Source of the DNA: Hydrogenispora ethanolica
GTDB taxonomy: Bacteria > Bacillota > UBA4882 > UBA8346
Direction of reading: 5' to 3'
Length of the DNA stretch: 64,000 nucleotides
Assembly (NCBI RefSeq): GCF_004340685.1
Contig: NZ_SLUN01000009.1
Coordinates: 88,479 to 152,478, forward strand
The translations under genes and the position numbers were made by a program. This document shows, one piece after another, positions 26,445-36,025 of the stretch (its first letter is position 1; every line of letters begins with the position of its first letter). The notes under the pieces were generated by a model, which did not search any database, was not told the DNA's origin, and worked only from the letters and a program-made list of their open reading frames with translations.

Positions 26445-27593
26445 ATGCGCGCAATACTCCGCATCAGCTGCTTAGCGCTGTTGCTCCTATTATGGGTGGC
26501 GGTTCCGGTCCGGGCGGCCGAGGCCAATCCTTTCGCCGCCCAGGTGCCATCGGTTGATCTTTCCGAGCTCCACCGTTTCCTGGACCATCTGGACCAGGAC
26601 GTCCAACGGTTGCTGCCGCGCTTGGACATGGCCGCTTGGCAAGTGACCGGACCGGACTGGGATTGGCGGCGGATCGGCCGGGACATTCTCAACTTTTTTC
26701 TGAAGGAATTGGTCTTTAATCTGAAAGTGCTGGGAGAATTGATCTTCGTCGCGCTGGTGCTGGCCATCCTGCAGAACCTGCGCCATGCCTTCGAGGAAGA
26801 AAACATCGGCCGCTTGGCCTTTGCCATCTGCTTTCTGGTAGTCATGGGAATTGTCTTTAATAGCTTCCGGGTGACCTTTGGCGTGGCCCGGACCGCCATC
26901 GGCGAGATGAGTAATTTTATGTATGCGTTGATCCCGGTGCTTTTCAGCCTGATGGTCGCCGGCGGAGGCGTAACCACCGCAACCATCGTCCATCCGCTGA
27001 TGGTCGGCAGTGTCGAGGTGGTTGCCGGGTTGGTCAACGGGGTTGTTTTTCCGCTGATTTTGTTCGCCGGAATTCTCGGGTTGACCAATTATCTGTTTGA
27101 AGGGTTCGAGCTGAAAAAGCTGGCCAATCTCATCAAAATGAGCGCGTTGGGACTGTTGGGCCTGGCCATGGCGGTCTTTATCGGCATCGTCACGATCAAG
27201 GGATTCGCCGGTTCAGTGGCGGACAGCACTGCCTTGCGGACCGCCAAATACTTGTCGAATACCTTTCTGCCGGTGGTGGGCGGAGAATTGGCCGATACCA
27301 TGGAGATGGCCATGGGCTGTTCGACAGTATTAAAGGGTGGGCTCGGCCTTTTTGGCCTGGGCGTGGTGGTGGTGATCACGGTCTTCCCGCTCCTCAAGAT
27401 TCTGGCGGTTGCGGCCCTTTACTATCTGAGCGGCGCCATCATGCAGCCCCTGGGGAATCAACGGCTGGCCGACGCCCTGGAAACGGTCGGCGGCGTCTTT
27501 CTGAATATTTTTGGAGCGGTCGCCGTGGTGGGCCTGATGTTTTACATCGCCATCGCCATTTTAGTGGGGATGGCCGGACTTCGAGTGGGGTGA
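26445..27593 (+). CDS. spoIIIAE: Stage III sporulation protein AE
   Basis: A 382-residue polytopic membrane protein with an N-terminal signal peptide (MRAILRISCLALLLLLWVAV...AEA) and about seven further hydrophobic segments. Family-like regions are ALIPVLFSLMVAGGG and STVLKGGLGLFGLGVVVVI. It forms part of the inner-membrane channel of the SpoIIIA complex. The ATG has GAGGAA six bases upstream. The 89-base gap before it holds no hairpin that I can see. Confidence 0.94.
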   Translation: MRAILRISCLALLLLLWVAVPVRAAEANPFAAQVPSVDLSELHRFLDHLDQDVQRLLPRLDMAAWQVTGPDWDWRRIGRDILNFFLKELVFNLKVLGELIFVALVLAILQNLRHAFEEENIGRLAFAICFLVVMGIVFNSFRVTFGVARTAIGEMSNFMYALIPVLFSLMVAGGGVTTATIVHPLMVGSVEVVAGLVNGVVFPLILFAGILGLTNYLFEGFELKKLANLIKMSALGLLGLAMAVFIGIVTIKGFAGSVADSTALRTAKYLSNTFLPVVGGELADTMEMAMGCSTVLKGGLGLFGLGVVVVITVFPLLKILAVAALYYLSGAIMQPLGNQRLADALETVGGVFLNIFGAVAVVGLMFYIAIAILVGMAGLRVG

Positions 27594-28135
27594 GTGATTT
27601 GGAATGGTTGGCGGGCTGGCTGAAAAGTGTGGTAGCGGCGATGGTATTGGCCGGCTTTTTGGAAATGCTGCTGCCCAATAACGAGTTAAAAGGGGTCACC
27701 CGGATGGTCATGGGGTTGCTCATCATTCTGGTCCTGGCCCAGCCGCTCTTGAAGGTCTTCCACCTGCCGCAGGAACTGGAGATGAACTTGCCGGAGCTGC
27801 AGACTGATTCCGGTCCGGCGGGGACCAGCCGGATCGTTAGCGAAGGACTCAATCTGCGCAATCAATGGTTGACGCAATTCGGCGCCGGCCGGCGGGAAGC
27901 CTACGAGGCGCGGATCGGCAAGTTGTTGAAGCTGGTCGAGGGGATTCAGGTGGAAAGGACCCGGGTGGTTATGGAGGGCGGAACGGTTCAATCAGTGGGG
28001 GTGACGGTGCGGCCCCGATCCGGGGCGGATTGGGACAGAACGCGCCGGGCTGCGCTCACCGAGGAGATCAGCGATTCCATCCAACTGGTGTGCCCCGTCC
28101 AAAAAGAGCGGATCGAGGTGATCTGGGATGAGTGA
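27590..28135 (+). CDS. spoIIIAF: Stage III sporulation protein AF
   Basis: A 181-residue protein with two N-terminal transmembrane helices (LKSVVAAMVLAGFLEMLLP and GVTRMVMGLLIILVLAQPLL) and a cytosolic or inter-membrane ring-building domain ending CPVQKERIEVIW. It starts at GTG 27590, overlapping the spoIIIAE stop by four bases. Confidence 0.93.
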   Translation: MSDLEWLAGWLKSVVAAMVLAGFLEMLLPNNELKGVTRMVMGLLIILVLAQPLLKVFHLPQELEMNLPELQTDSGPAGTSRIVSEGLNLRNQWLTQFGAGRREAYEARIGKLLKLVEGIQVERTRVVMEGGTVQSVGVTVRPRSGADWDRTRRAALTEEISDSIQLVCPVQKERIEVIWDE

Positions 28136-28736
28136 AGGCGATGAAAAAAGATACGACGGACTGGCCCGGTGGCTGAAGAATAATCCGAACCGAACGATGC
28201 TCTGGATGCTCATGGGAGCAGCCGGTCTGGGAATCGGCATCCTTTTCAGCAGTAACGAGAGTCCGCGCACAACGCAGCAGGGCATTGCGCTGCAACCTGC
28301 CGTTCGCGAGCCGCTCTCCGAGACCGACCGGATGCAAGCGGAACTGACCCAAATCTTGGAGCGGATCGCCGGGGCCGGCGCGGTCCGGGTGACCCTTAAT
28401 CTCAAAACAGAGGAGCGCAACGTTTGGGAACGCCAGACCAAAACCAATAAGCGGGTCACTCATGAGCAAGGGGCATTGCGCAGCACCGAAGAGGAGACGA
28501 GCGACGAGATCGTCTTTTCCAAAGGGGAGGACGGCCGGAACGTGCCGGTGCTCCGGGAGCGGCTGGCCCCGGAGATTCAAGGCGTGGTCGCGGTGGCTAC
28601 CGGAGCGGGAGATATCCGGGTCCGCCAAATGTTGACGGATACCCTCATCACCGTCCTGGGATTGCCCGCTCACCGCGTGCTGGTGATCCCCGGCGCACCA
28701 GCGGATGTTTCATCGGCAAGGGAGGAGAAACCATGA
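28128..28736 (+). CDS. spoIIIAG: Stage III sporulation protein AG
   Basis: A 202-residue single-pass protein. The transmembrane helix is around residues 20-40 (TMLWMLMGAAGLGIGILF). The outer domain contains ILERIAGAGAVRVTLNLKTEE and PEIQGVVAVATGAGDIRVRQMLTDTLITVLGLPAHRVLVI, the ring-building fold of the large SpoIIIAG channel. The start overlaps spoIIIAF by eight bases. Confidence 0.95.
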   Translation: MSEGDEKRYDGLARWLKNNPNRTMLWMLMGAAGLGIGILFSSNESPRTTQQGIALQPAVREPLSETDRMQAELTQILERIAGAGAVRVTLNLKTEERNVWERQTKTNKRVTHEQGALRSTEEETSDEIVFSKGEDGRNVPVLRERLAPEIQGVVAVATGAGDIRVRQMLTDTLITVLGLPAHRVLVIPGAPADVSSAREEKP

Positions 28737-29260
28737 ATCCATTCAAAAACTGGTCCGGGCCGCAGCAGCGTTGGTGGCTGCTGGCCTTCATGGGGTTATT
28801 TGGCTTCTTTTTTTGGCTGGGGTACCGGTATATCGTTCAAGTGAATTCCGATATTGTACCGCCGCCGGTTCAGGAGCCGATCCCACCCAAAATACCCCGG
28901 CAATATAGCCCCAACGATACGCTGCTCGACCTGAAGCTGGAACGGGACCGGGAACGCAGTCAGGAGGCGGAGCAAGTTCAGGAGCTCCTGGATAAGGTGG
29001 GACTCTCCGATCAGGTGCGCAAAGCGGCGGAAGAAGAATTGTGGCGGCTGACGCAGAACGCGGCCAGAGAGCATGAGTTGGAAAACTTATTGTTGGCCAA
29101 AGGGTTTAAGGACTGTCTGGTCACCATCGGCCAGCGGATGGTGACAGTGGTGGTCGGCGCCAATCTTCAGCCGGAGCAGGCCAGCACCATCGGACAGCTG
29201 GCCGCCGAAGTCACCGCGCTGGGGCTGGACCGGATTCAAGTAGTCGAACGGTCGCGGTAG
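28733..29260 (+). CDS. spoIIIAH: Stage III sporulation protein AH
   Basis: A 175-residue protein with an N-terminal transmembrane helix (WLLAFMGLFGFFFWLGYRY), a charged coiled-coil-like segment (LERDRERSQEAEQVQELLDKV) and a C-terminal ring-building domain. In Bacillus it binds SpoIIQ across the intermembrane space. It ends the operon. In Bacillus accB follows directly, but here an island of carbohydrate genes intervenes. Confidence 0.94.
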   Translation: MNPFKNWSGPQQRWWLLAFMGLFGFFFWLGYRYIVQVNSDIVPPPVQEPIPPKIPRQYSPNDTLLDLKLERDRERSQEAEQVQELLDKVGLSDQVRKAAEEELWRLTQNAAREHELENLLLAKGFKDCLVTIGQRMVTVVVGANLQPEQASTIGQLAAEVTALGLDRIQVVERSR

Positions 29261-29263
29261 GCT

Positions 29264-29292
29264 CCGTCGCGGGAAAGGATGCGGCGCGACGG
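29264..29292 (+). terminator. Hairpin after spoIIIAH
   Basis: CCGTCGCG (29264-29271) pairs with CGCGACGG (29285-29292), four bases past the stop. There is no T-tract, so it may stabilise a 3' end rather than terminate on its own. Confidence 0.45.
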
Positions 29293-29344
29293 CACGAAAG
29301 CCGTTCCGCCGGCCATTAGGCCACCGCCGCCATTCGCCGTTTTG

Positions 29345-29596
29345 ATCATGAAGATGGCATTTCCGGGGCGGGATCTGCGATGCTCCGGACCGGAAAGCCA
29401 TTTATCCGGACTGAATTTTGCATTTCCCGAACTGAAAAGCCAATTTACGGCAGGGAAATTGCAATCTCCGGAACCGTTATTGCCATTTTCAGAACCGGAA
29501 ATGTCATTATCGCCAGAGATATTGCGATTATCCGGAATGATATTTCGATTGCCAGGGTTGATTTTATAATTTCTATGATAAAATTACATTTTTTGA
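29345..29596. repeat. 21-bp-period tandem array A (about 12 degenerate units)
   Basis: Twelve consecutive 21-base units can be aligned without gaps. The recurring core is close to ACCGGAAATGCCATTT. The units are strongly degenerate and become AT-rich towards the 3' end. Two plus-strand frames read through as heptapeptide repeats (for example RTGKPFI, RTEFCIS, RTEKPIY), which simply reflects a period divisible by three. It fills most of the spoIIIAH-to-kinase gap (29261-29853). The remainder, 29597-29853, holds no gene I can see. Confidence 0.75.
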
Positions 29597-29853
29597 AGTT
29601 TTCTTATTTTTTTGATCGGAAATCATTTCCATGAATCGCCTTGAATCATCATACTCTGCGCCGCCGCGTCTCTGCGCGAGTCAATGTTTTTCTTCCGAAG
29701 ATGGTGCGATTGGGACAAGATGGCGTGCGTCGGGTGAAAAATAAAAGAGGAAGAAAGCCGCTTTTTACGAAAATATAAGATAAATGAAATAATGAGTTTC
29801 GGCATTGGCCGACCAAGTCCGGGCCACCCTCAGAACGCGAAGGAGCATCACCC

Positions 29854-31680
29854 ATGACTGCGTTAAACTTTCCCAAAACGCTTAAAAGCCGGCTGATCCT
29901 TTACTTTTTGGCGATTACGATCATTCCGTCGGTGGCCATCAGCTTTTTCTATTTCAAGAATTCCCAACATACGCTGGAAAAGAATATGATTGGCACCGCG
30001 ACCAGCAACCTGAATTATTCGATGACCATCATCGACAAGCAGTTAAAGAACGCCGAACAGTTGTCGGATTGGATCTTTATCAATAAGAACCTGGATACGA
30101 TTCTCACCAAAAACTCCAACGGAGCGCGGGTGCGGTACAGTTCCGACATTAAAACCTTTCTCGAACTGGTGGAGTATCAACTGAAATACAACACCTCCAT
30201 CGGCACGTCCATCTATTCATTGCTGATCCATGGCAATAACGGATTGGATCTGCGCGCGGGTCAACCGGAAGGAACCCAGATCGAGCTCGCCGAGCTCCAA
30301 AAAGCCGCCTGGTTCCAGAAAGGCTTGAAGTTGCACGGCCGGAAGTTCTGGTACGGAGTGGTTGAGAATCCATCGACCGTCAAGTTCGAGGAGTATATCC
30401 TGCCCCTGGTCCGGCCGATCCTTCATTCGATCACCAATCGCGAGATCGGCTGGCAGATGATTGGTTTCCGGACCAGCCTGATCTCGGATCTTTTTAAGAA
30501 TTTCGAAGTCCGCCCCGATGAGACGGTGCTGGTAGTGGATTCGCGGGGCCACTGCGTCTATCATCACCAGCCCCGTTTGCTCGGCCACAATCTGAGCCGG
30601 CTCTCCTATGTCGCCGCCATCCTCAAGGATAGCCAAAGACAGGGGGAACGGAGCGCGCTGATTGGCGGCGCCAAACGGTTGGTGGTCTTCGCCAAGTCGC
30701 AGGAGACCGGCTGGAGCATCATCAGGGTGTTATCTTCGGCGGAACTGAACCGCCAAAAACAGATCCTGCTGAATATCACGATGATCATCCTCTTGTCCAG
30801 TCTGGTCTTTACCTCATTCATCACGGTTTATCTGTCCAGTAACCTGACCCAGCCTCTAACCAAGTTCCTCCAGCGGACGAAGGCCATCGCCGCGGGCAAT
30901 TTCGCGCGGGACCCGGCCATCGAGGGCCAGGACGAGCTGGGCGCCTTGGGCCGGGGCATCAATGAAATGGCCGACAATATCCGGAGCTTGCTGGACCGGG
31001 TCATCGCCGACGAGCGGGAGAAGCGCCGCCTGGAACTGGATGTGCTCCAAAACCAGGTGAATCCCCATTTTCTTTACAACACCCTCAATTCCCTCAAATT
31101 GATGGCCACCATGCAAAAGGCGGACGGGATCCGGGAGATGGTTTCCGCGCTGGGACGGCTGTTGATGAATCTCTCGAAGAATACGGCGGAGAAGATCTCT
31201 TTAGCGGAGGAAATGGCCCTGCTGGACGATTATATCTATATCCAGAACATTCGTTACAAGGGAAAGATCCGGCTGGAGTACCATCTGGAGGACGAGACGG
31301 TCTTGCAATGCCTGATCATCAAGTTTACCCTGCAGCCGATCGTGGAGAATGCCATCTTTCACGGGATCGAGCCCAAGAAGGACGCCGGGCGGATCGCGAT
31401 CGACATCGCGGCAGAGGCCGGACAATTGATCATCCGGATAACCGATGACGGGGTTGGCATGACCCAGGAGCAGATCGCGGCGGTCTTCACGGCTGCTCCG
31501 CCGGTGAAAACCCGCGGTTTATCGCAGATTGGCATCAGCAATGTCAACCAGCGGTTACAACTCGTCTACGGGCCGGGGTATGGACTGACCATTGAAAGCG
31601 TGGTCGGAGAATATACCCAGGTGGCGGTGAGGGTTCCCCGGGAAACTGCCACCCATTCCGCCGCCGTGGCGCCAGGATGA
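29854..31680 (+). CDS. Sensor histidine kinase, YesM/LytS-type
   Basis: A 608-residue membrane kinase with an N-terminal helix (LILYFLAITIIPSVAISFFYF), a long extracellular sensor (about 35-300, Cache-like), a second helix (IIMIILLSSLVFTSFITVYL), a HAMP domain, then the His_kinase motif NPHFLYNTLNSLKLM with His405. A GHKL ATPase domain follows (VENAIFHGIEP, ITDDGVGM). YesM-type kinases sense extracellular sugars or oligosaccharides. The partner regulator gene follows directly. AAGGAG precedes the ATG. Confidence 0.93.
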   Translation: MTALNFPKTLKSRLILYFLAITIIPSVAISFFYFKNSQHTLEKNMIGTATSNLNYSMTIIDKQLKNAEQLSDWIFINKNLDTILTKNSNGARVRYSSDIKTFLELVEYQLKYNTSIGTSIYSLLIHGNNGLDLRAGQPEGTQIELAELQKAAWFQKGLKLHGRKFWYGVVENPSTVKFEEYILPLVRPILHSITNREIGWQMIGFRTSLISDLFKNFEVRPDETVLVVDSRGHCVYHHQPRLLGHNLSRLSYVAAILKDSQRQGERSALIGGAKRLVVFAKSQETGWSIIRVLSSAELNRQKQILLNITMIILLSSLVFTSFITVYLSSNLTQPLTKFLQRTKAIAAGNFARDPAIEGQDELGALGRGINEMADNIRSLLDRVIADEREKRRLELDVLQNQVNPHFLYNTLNSLKLMATMQKADGIREMVSALGRLLMNLSKNTAEKISLAEEMALLDDYIYIQNIRYKGKIRLEYHLEDETVLQCLIIKFTLQPIVENAIFHGIEPKKDAGRIAIDIAAEAGQLIIRITDDGVGMTQEQIAAVFTAAPPVKTRGLSQIGISNVNQRLQLVYGPGYGLTIESVVGEYTQVAVRVPRETATHSAAVAPG

Positions 31681-31727
31681 TATAGCGATGAAATCAATTT
31701 CTTAACGAAGAGTTGCAGGAGAGAATC

Positions 31728-33353
31728 ATGGTAAAAGTGGTCATTATCGATGATGAGCCCTTGGTGCGGGTGGGGTTGCGTTCGATGATCCCCTGGGAGG
31801 AACTGGGTTACGAGCTCAGCGGCGAAGCGACCAACGGGCGGCAGGGCCTGGAACTGATCGGAAAACAGCAACCGGATATCGTAATCACCGATATTAAGAT
31901 GCCGGTGATGGACGGGCTGGAGATGATGCGACTGGTCCTCAAAGCGGAACAGCCCGTCAAATTCATCATTCTCAGCAGCTATGACGAGTTTCAACTGGTC
32001 AAACAGGCAATGAAGCAGGGAGCCGAGGAGTATCTGATCAAGCTGGATTTGGAGCCGGAGGTGCTTACCGAGACCCTCGCGGCGGTCCGCGAGAAGTTAT
32101 TGGCGGAACGGGGCCGCTCCGATCAGGAGGAACGGCTCGAGAAAGGCTTACGCGAGAACCTCGAGCTGCTGCGGGAGGGTTTCTTTCAGCGGCTGCTCAG
32201 CAAGCCCGCCGCGCCCCAGGCCGAACTTTCAGAACAAGCGGCATACCTGGGAATCGATCTGGATGAACTGCTGGCCTGCGCGTTGATACGCATTAACCTC
32301 AACAATCCGGCGGAGCTGGAGAAGTATGACGCCAATGAGCTGCATGTGCTGGAGTCCTCCATCCATAACACCATTAATGAGATCGTCAATGACATCTTCA
32401 AGGGATATACCTTTGTCTGGAATCCCGGCGAGTTCATCGTGATCTTCTCGGCCGCCGCCGGACTGGCGAATGAGGCGTATCGAAAAAAGGCCGTCGGAAT
32501 GGGCGAGCGGCTGGCGCAGATGATTAAGCAATATTTTAATATTGGAGTATCGGTGGGAATCAGCGATCCGCATCAGGGTTTCACGGAGCTGTCCCGGGCT
32601 TATTTTGAAAGTTGCCGGGCTGTTCAACAGAGTTATTACTCCGGCGCCGCCACCGTGCTCTGTTTCGCGGACGTGCCCCAAGGGGAGTCCGACCAAGCGC
32701 AGATCGACATGGCGGAGCTCAAAACCGCCCTGCCGAAAGCCATCGAACTGTTGGATCTGGAGCTGATCGGCGCCGCCTTTGAGATGGTCTTCAACCTGTT
32801 AAACGAGCCGAAGTTGTCCCGGGAGCAAGCCTATGATCTTTGTTTCCAGATCGCCTATTTGATCAATGGCGCGCTGAACGTCAGCGAGGCGGAGCTAAAA
32901 GAGATTATCGGTTACCGCAATAGCCTTTATGAGAGCATTCTAACTTTAAATACCCTCGCCGAACTAGGCCATTGGCTGACCGGATTGGAACGGCGGCTGT
33001 GCCGGTTCATCAGCCAGACGGACGAGCAGAAGAATCATCGCCTGGTCGCCAAGGCGAAACGCTACATTCTGGATCATTACCGCGAAGAGATCAGCCTCAA
33101 TGAGGTAGCCGCGGCTATCAGTATCAGTCCGGGATACCTGAGCACCATTTTTCGCCAGGATACCGGAATCTGTTTCACCGATTATGTCACCGAGGCCAAG
33201 ATCGGCCAGGCTAAAAAATGGTTGCGCGAATCGGATTATAAAATTTACGAGATCTCCGCGTTGCTCGGTTACCAGAATGCCTATTACTTCAGCAAAGTTT
33301 TTAAGAAAGTCACGGGAATGACTCCCAGCGAGTTCTCGGGAAAGAAACTTTGA
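31728..33353 (+). CDS. YesN-like response regulator, AraC-type
   Basis: A 541-residue regulator. The receiver domain starts MVKVVIIDDEP and has phospho-acceptor Asp55 in ITDIKMP. A middle region of about 300 residues follows, then an AraC double helix-turn-helix from about residue 440 (ISLNEVAAAISISPGYLSTIFRQ and KIYEISALLGYQNAYYFSKVFKKVTGMTPSEF). It should activate the adjacent sugar-transport genes in response to the YesM-like kinase. ATG 31728 has AGGAGA five bases upstream. The frame could extend to 31713 but without a site. Confidence 0.93.
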   Translation: MVKVVIIDDEPLVRVGLRSMIPWEELGYELSGEATNGRQGLELIGKQQPDIVITDIKMPVMDGLEMMRLVLKAEQPVKFIILSSYDEFQLVKQAMKQGAEEYLIKLDLEPEVLTETLAAVREKLLAERGRSDQEERLEKGLRENLELLREGFFQRLLSKPAAPQAELSEQAAYLGIDLDELLACALIRINLNNPAELEKYDANELHVLESSIHNTINEIVNDIFKGYTFVWNPGEFIVIFSAAAGLANEAYRKKAVGMGERLAQMIKQYFNIGVSVGISDPHQGFTELSRAYFESCRAVQQSYYSGAATVLCFADVPQGESDQAQIDMAELKTALPKAIELLDLELIGAAFEMVFNLLNEPKLSREQAYDLCFQIAYLINGALNVSEAELKEIIGYRNSLYESILTLNTLAELGHWLTGLERRLCRFISQTDEQKNHRLVAKAKRYILDHYREEISLNEVAAAISISPGYLSTIFRQDTGICFTDYVTEAKIGQAKKWLRESDYKIYEISALLGYQNAYYFSKVFKKVTGMTPSEFSGKKL

Positions 33354-33564
33354 GGACACCTTACGGCGGCTGGCGACGGAATTGGATCTGCAAATTGGCT
33401 TCCAACACGAAGCTCCGTTTTTTCCATCCGTTCCGGCAAGGGGAAATTCATCGCATGGAGCAGCGCATTCGAAAATAATATTACAAATCTGAAAAAACCA
33501 ATACCTCGCCCGGGCCGCCGCAGTCATTTGAAAAAAGAGTATAATTTTTCGAATGTTAAGACAT

Positions 33565-33591
33565 TTTCATCCTTTTGTTACTTGTCTATAA
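33565..33591 (+). promoter_or_regulatory. Candidate promoter of the sugar ABC operon
   Basis: A perfect TATAAT lies within TTGTCTATAATAAAA, about 35 bases before the start codon. A weak -35, TTTTCA, is 17 bases upstream. A poor -35 fits a promoter that needs an activator such as the YesN-like regulator. Confidence 0.55.
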
Positions 33592-33625
33592 TAAAAACAG
33601 TCAGACGAAAAAGGGAGGTTGTTTC

Positions 33626-34870
33626 ATGAAGAAGCGTTTAGTTTTGATGCTCCTGCTCGTGGTGGTGGCCGCCACGCTGACCACCGGAGTCTGGGCCAAG
33701 CAGGAGACGATCCGGTTTTCGGTATGGGATTACAGTATGAATCCCGAGTATAAGATGGTCATCGATGCTTTTCAGAAAGAGAATCCCGATATTAAAGTGG
33801 ATGTCATCGATATTGCCAATGCCGAATATCCCGATAAGATGACGGTGATGTTGGCCGCCGGCGAAGATGTCGACGTGTTCGCGGTGAAGGATTTTGCCAG
33901 CTACTCCAATTACCTCAGCCGGAATTACCTCACGCCGCTGGACGCTTTCGTCCGCAAGGATAAAGTGAACCTGAAACCGTACGGCGCGGCGCTGAACTAT
34001 GTAAAAAGCAACAAAAAGCTGATGGCTTTCCCGTACCGGAGCGACATTTATATCCTGTATTACAACAAAGCCATCTTTGATAAAGCCGGCGTTCCCTATC
34101 CGACCAACGACATGACCTGGAAACAGTTTCAGGAGACGGCCAAGAAGTTGACCAGCGGCGAGGGGAACAACAAGATTTGGGGCGCGTATTTTCATTCCTG
34201 GCGGAGCCAGATCCAATGCCCGCCCTTGCTGACGACCAAAAATACCTTGGTCGACGGCAAATACGGCTTCCTGAAACCGGCCTATCAGATGGCCTTGACC
34301 ATGCAGAATGTGGATAAATCGGTGATGAGCCTGGCGGAGATCAAGACTTCCAACACCCATTACCGCGCCTTCTTTGAGAGCGGCAAGGTGGGCATGTTGT
34401 ACATGGGCACCTGGTACATCGGTTCCTTAATGGTTGACAAGCACAATGTCAACTGGGGCATCGCCAAGGCGCCGCACTGGCCGCAGAATAAAGCCGGCTC
34501 CACCATCGCCGGCCTGACCACCATGGCCATTAATGCCAAGTCCTCCAAGAAGGAAGCCGCCTGGAAGCTGATCAAATACTTCGGCGGTGAAAAAGGAGCC
34601 AAAGTCTTCGCTTCGCGGGGCGTCTTCCCGGCGCTGAACACCCCGGACGTGCTCGATGTTTATACCTCCGCCAAAGGATTCCCGGCCGGCGGCAAGGAGG
34701 CGCTCGCCACCGGCAAAACAACGGTCGAATTGCCGCCGAGTCCTTTCGCCAATGCCATCGATAAGATGCTGACCGAGGAGCACAATCTGATCATGACGGG
34801 CCAGAAACCCTTGGCTCAAGGGCTCAAGGATATGGAGAAGCGGGCCAAAGAGATCAAAGAGGACATCTAA
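33626..34870 (+). CDS. Extracellular sugar-binding protein of an ABC transporter
   Basis: A 414-residue family 1 solute-binding protein with an N-terminal signal sequence (MKKRLVLMLLLVVVAATLTTGVWA). RFSVWDYSMNPEYKMVIDAFQKENPDIKV is the typical first strand. PYRSDIYILYYNKAIFDKAGVPYPT is also a family hallmark. No lipobox cysteine is seen, unlike in most monoderm Firmicutes where such proteins are lipoproteins. ATG 33626 has AGGGAGG at good spacing. Cognate permeases follow. Ligand is inferred to be an oligosaccharide of uronic-acid type. Confidence 0.92.
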   Translation: MKKRLVLMLLLVVVAATLTTGVWAKQETIRFSVWDYSMNPEYKMVIDAFQKENPDIKVDVIDIANAEYPDKMTVMLAAGEDVDVFAVKDFASYSNYLSRNYLTPLDAFVRKDKVNLKPYGAALNYVKSNKKLMAFPYRSDIYILYYNKAIFDKAGVPYPTNDMTWKQFQETAKKLTSGEGNNKIWGAYFHSWRSQIQCPPLLTTKNTLVDGKYGFLKPAYQMALTMQNVDKSVMSLAEIKTSNTHYRAFFESGKVGMLYMGTWYIGSLMVDKHNVNWGIAKAPHWPQNKAGSTIAGLTTMAINAKSSKKEAAWKLIKYFGGEKGAKVFASRGVFPALNTPDVLDVYTSAKGFPAGGKEALATGKTTVELPPSPFANAIDKMLTEEHNLIMTGQKPLAQGLKDMEKRAKEIKEDI

Positions 34871-35006
34871 AGGCCTCGAAACTGCGATTGAGCGGATGCC
34901 CTGTATGCGGATGCATACGGGGCATCGATTTAATCAGAACGACGCTAATTTTTGAGAATAAGGAGGAACTACCGGTTTTTTCGGCAACGTCTCCGGTAGA
35001 ATCAGC

Positions 35007-35927
35007 ATGAGCACATTGAGCGTTCCCCCAAAAACCAAAACCAGGACCCTGACCCAGTCCAACCGCATCACCGCGTACTTATTTTTGCTCCCGAACGTCA
35101 TCGGCTTTCTGGTATTCACATTGTTTCCGATCCTGGCAGCCTTCGGACTTTGCTTTGTCAAATGGGATTTTGCCAACCCGATGGAGTTCGTGGGAGCCAA
35201 GAATTTCTTGAAACTCTTCCGCGACGACGGTTTCCAGGTCTCCTTCTGGAATACGCTGTATTTTACCATCGTTTCGGTGCCGTTGACGATCGCCAGCGCT
35301 TTGGGCCTGGCAATGCTGTTGTATCAGAAGGTGAAGGGGATGAAGTTCTTCCGGACCGTCTATTTCTTCCCCTACTTTTCGTCGATGGTCGCGGTGGCGG
35401 TGGTCTGGAACATGCTGTACCATCCGACCATGGGACCGATCAACCATGTGTTGCGCCTGATCGGGGTGCAGCATCCGCCCGATTGGATGACCTCGGTGGT
35501 GTGGGTCATGCCGGCCATCATTTTGATGAGCGTCTGGAAGCAAGTCGGTTACTACATGGTCATCTATCTGGCCGGACTGCAAGCCATTCCCGAACAATTA
35601 TACGAGGCGGCGATCATCGACGGCGTGAATCCCTGGCAGAAATTCCGTTATATCACGCTTCCCATGCTGAGTCCGTCCACCTTTTTCGTGAGCGTGCTAC
35701 TGGTCATCAACTCCTTTAAGGTTTTTGACCAGATCATCATCATGTCCGACGGCGTCCCGGGCCGGGCCATGTATGTCTTGGTATATTACATTTATTATCA
35801 GGCGTTTCAACTTTTCAAATTCGGCTATGCCTCGGCCATCGCCATGGTCATGTTCCTGGTCGTCCTGGTGGTCACCATTATCCAATTCAAATTTGAGGAT
35901 AAGTGGGTGAATTACCATTCCATGTAG
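35007..35927 (+). CDS. Sugar ABC transporter permease (MalF/UgpA family)
   Basis: A 306-residue protein with six transmembrane helices. The first is near residues 25-48 (AYLFLLPNVIGFLVFTLFPIL). The EAA loop, YEAAIIDGVNPWQKFRYITLP, couples to an ATPase. It pairs with the permease encoded next. No ATPase gene is present in the operon, so a shared MsmK/MalK-type ATPase elsewhere is likely. Confidence 0.93.
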   Translation: MSTLSVPPKTKTRTLTQSNRITAYLFLLPNVIGFLVFTLFPILAAFGLCFVKWDFANPMEFVGAKNFLKLFRDDGFQVSFWNTLYFTIVSVPLTIASALGLAMLLYQKVKGMKFFRTVYFFPYFSSMVAVAVVWNMLYHPTMGPINHVLRLIGVQHPPDWMTSVVWVMPAIILMSVWKQVGYYMVIYLAGLQAIPEQLYEAAIIDGVNPWQKFRYITLPMLSPSTFFVSVLLVINSFKVFDQIIIMSDGVPGRAMYVLVYYIYYQAFQLFKFGYASAIAMVMFLVVLVVTIIQFKFEDKWVNYHSM

Positions 35928-36025
35928 GCCAGCTCCGGGGCCAAAACATCGCTGGAGAACTGCTCCGGGGGGCGATGCCGCGGAGCCCGACCATGCACGA
36001 CGCATCATTCGACGTAAGGAGTGTC

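Noticed and set aside
29279..29634. Plus-strand frames through array A as protein genes
   Set aside because: Two different overlapping frames read as heptads, so neither is favoured. No good ribosome-binding site.
29645..29685. CTCTGCGCC-like short periodic motif
   Set aside because: Too short and imperfect to call a repeat array. Similar GC-rich motifs are common between genes of environmental bacteria.
35079..35597. Histidine/aspartate-rich minus-strand frame opposite the permease gene
   Set aside because: A shadow of the MalF-like gene. Its unusual composition comes from the complement of hydrophobic codons.
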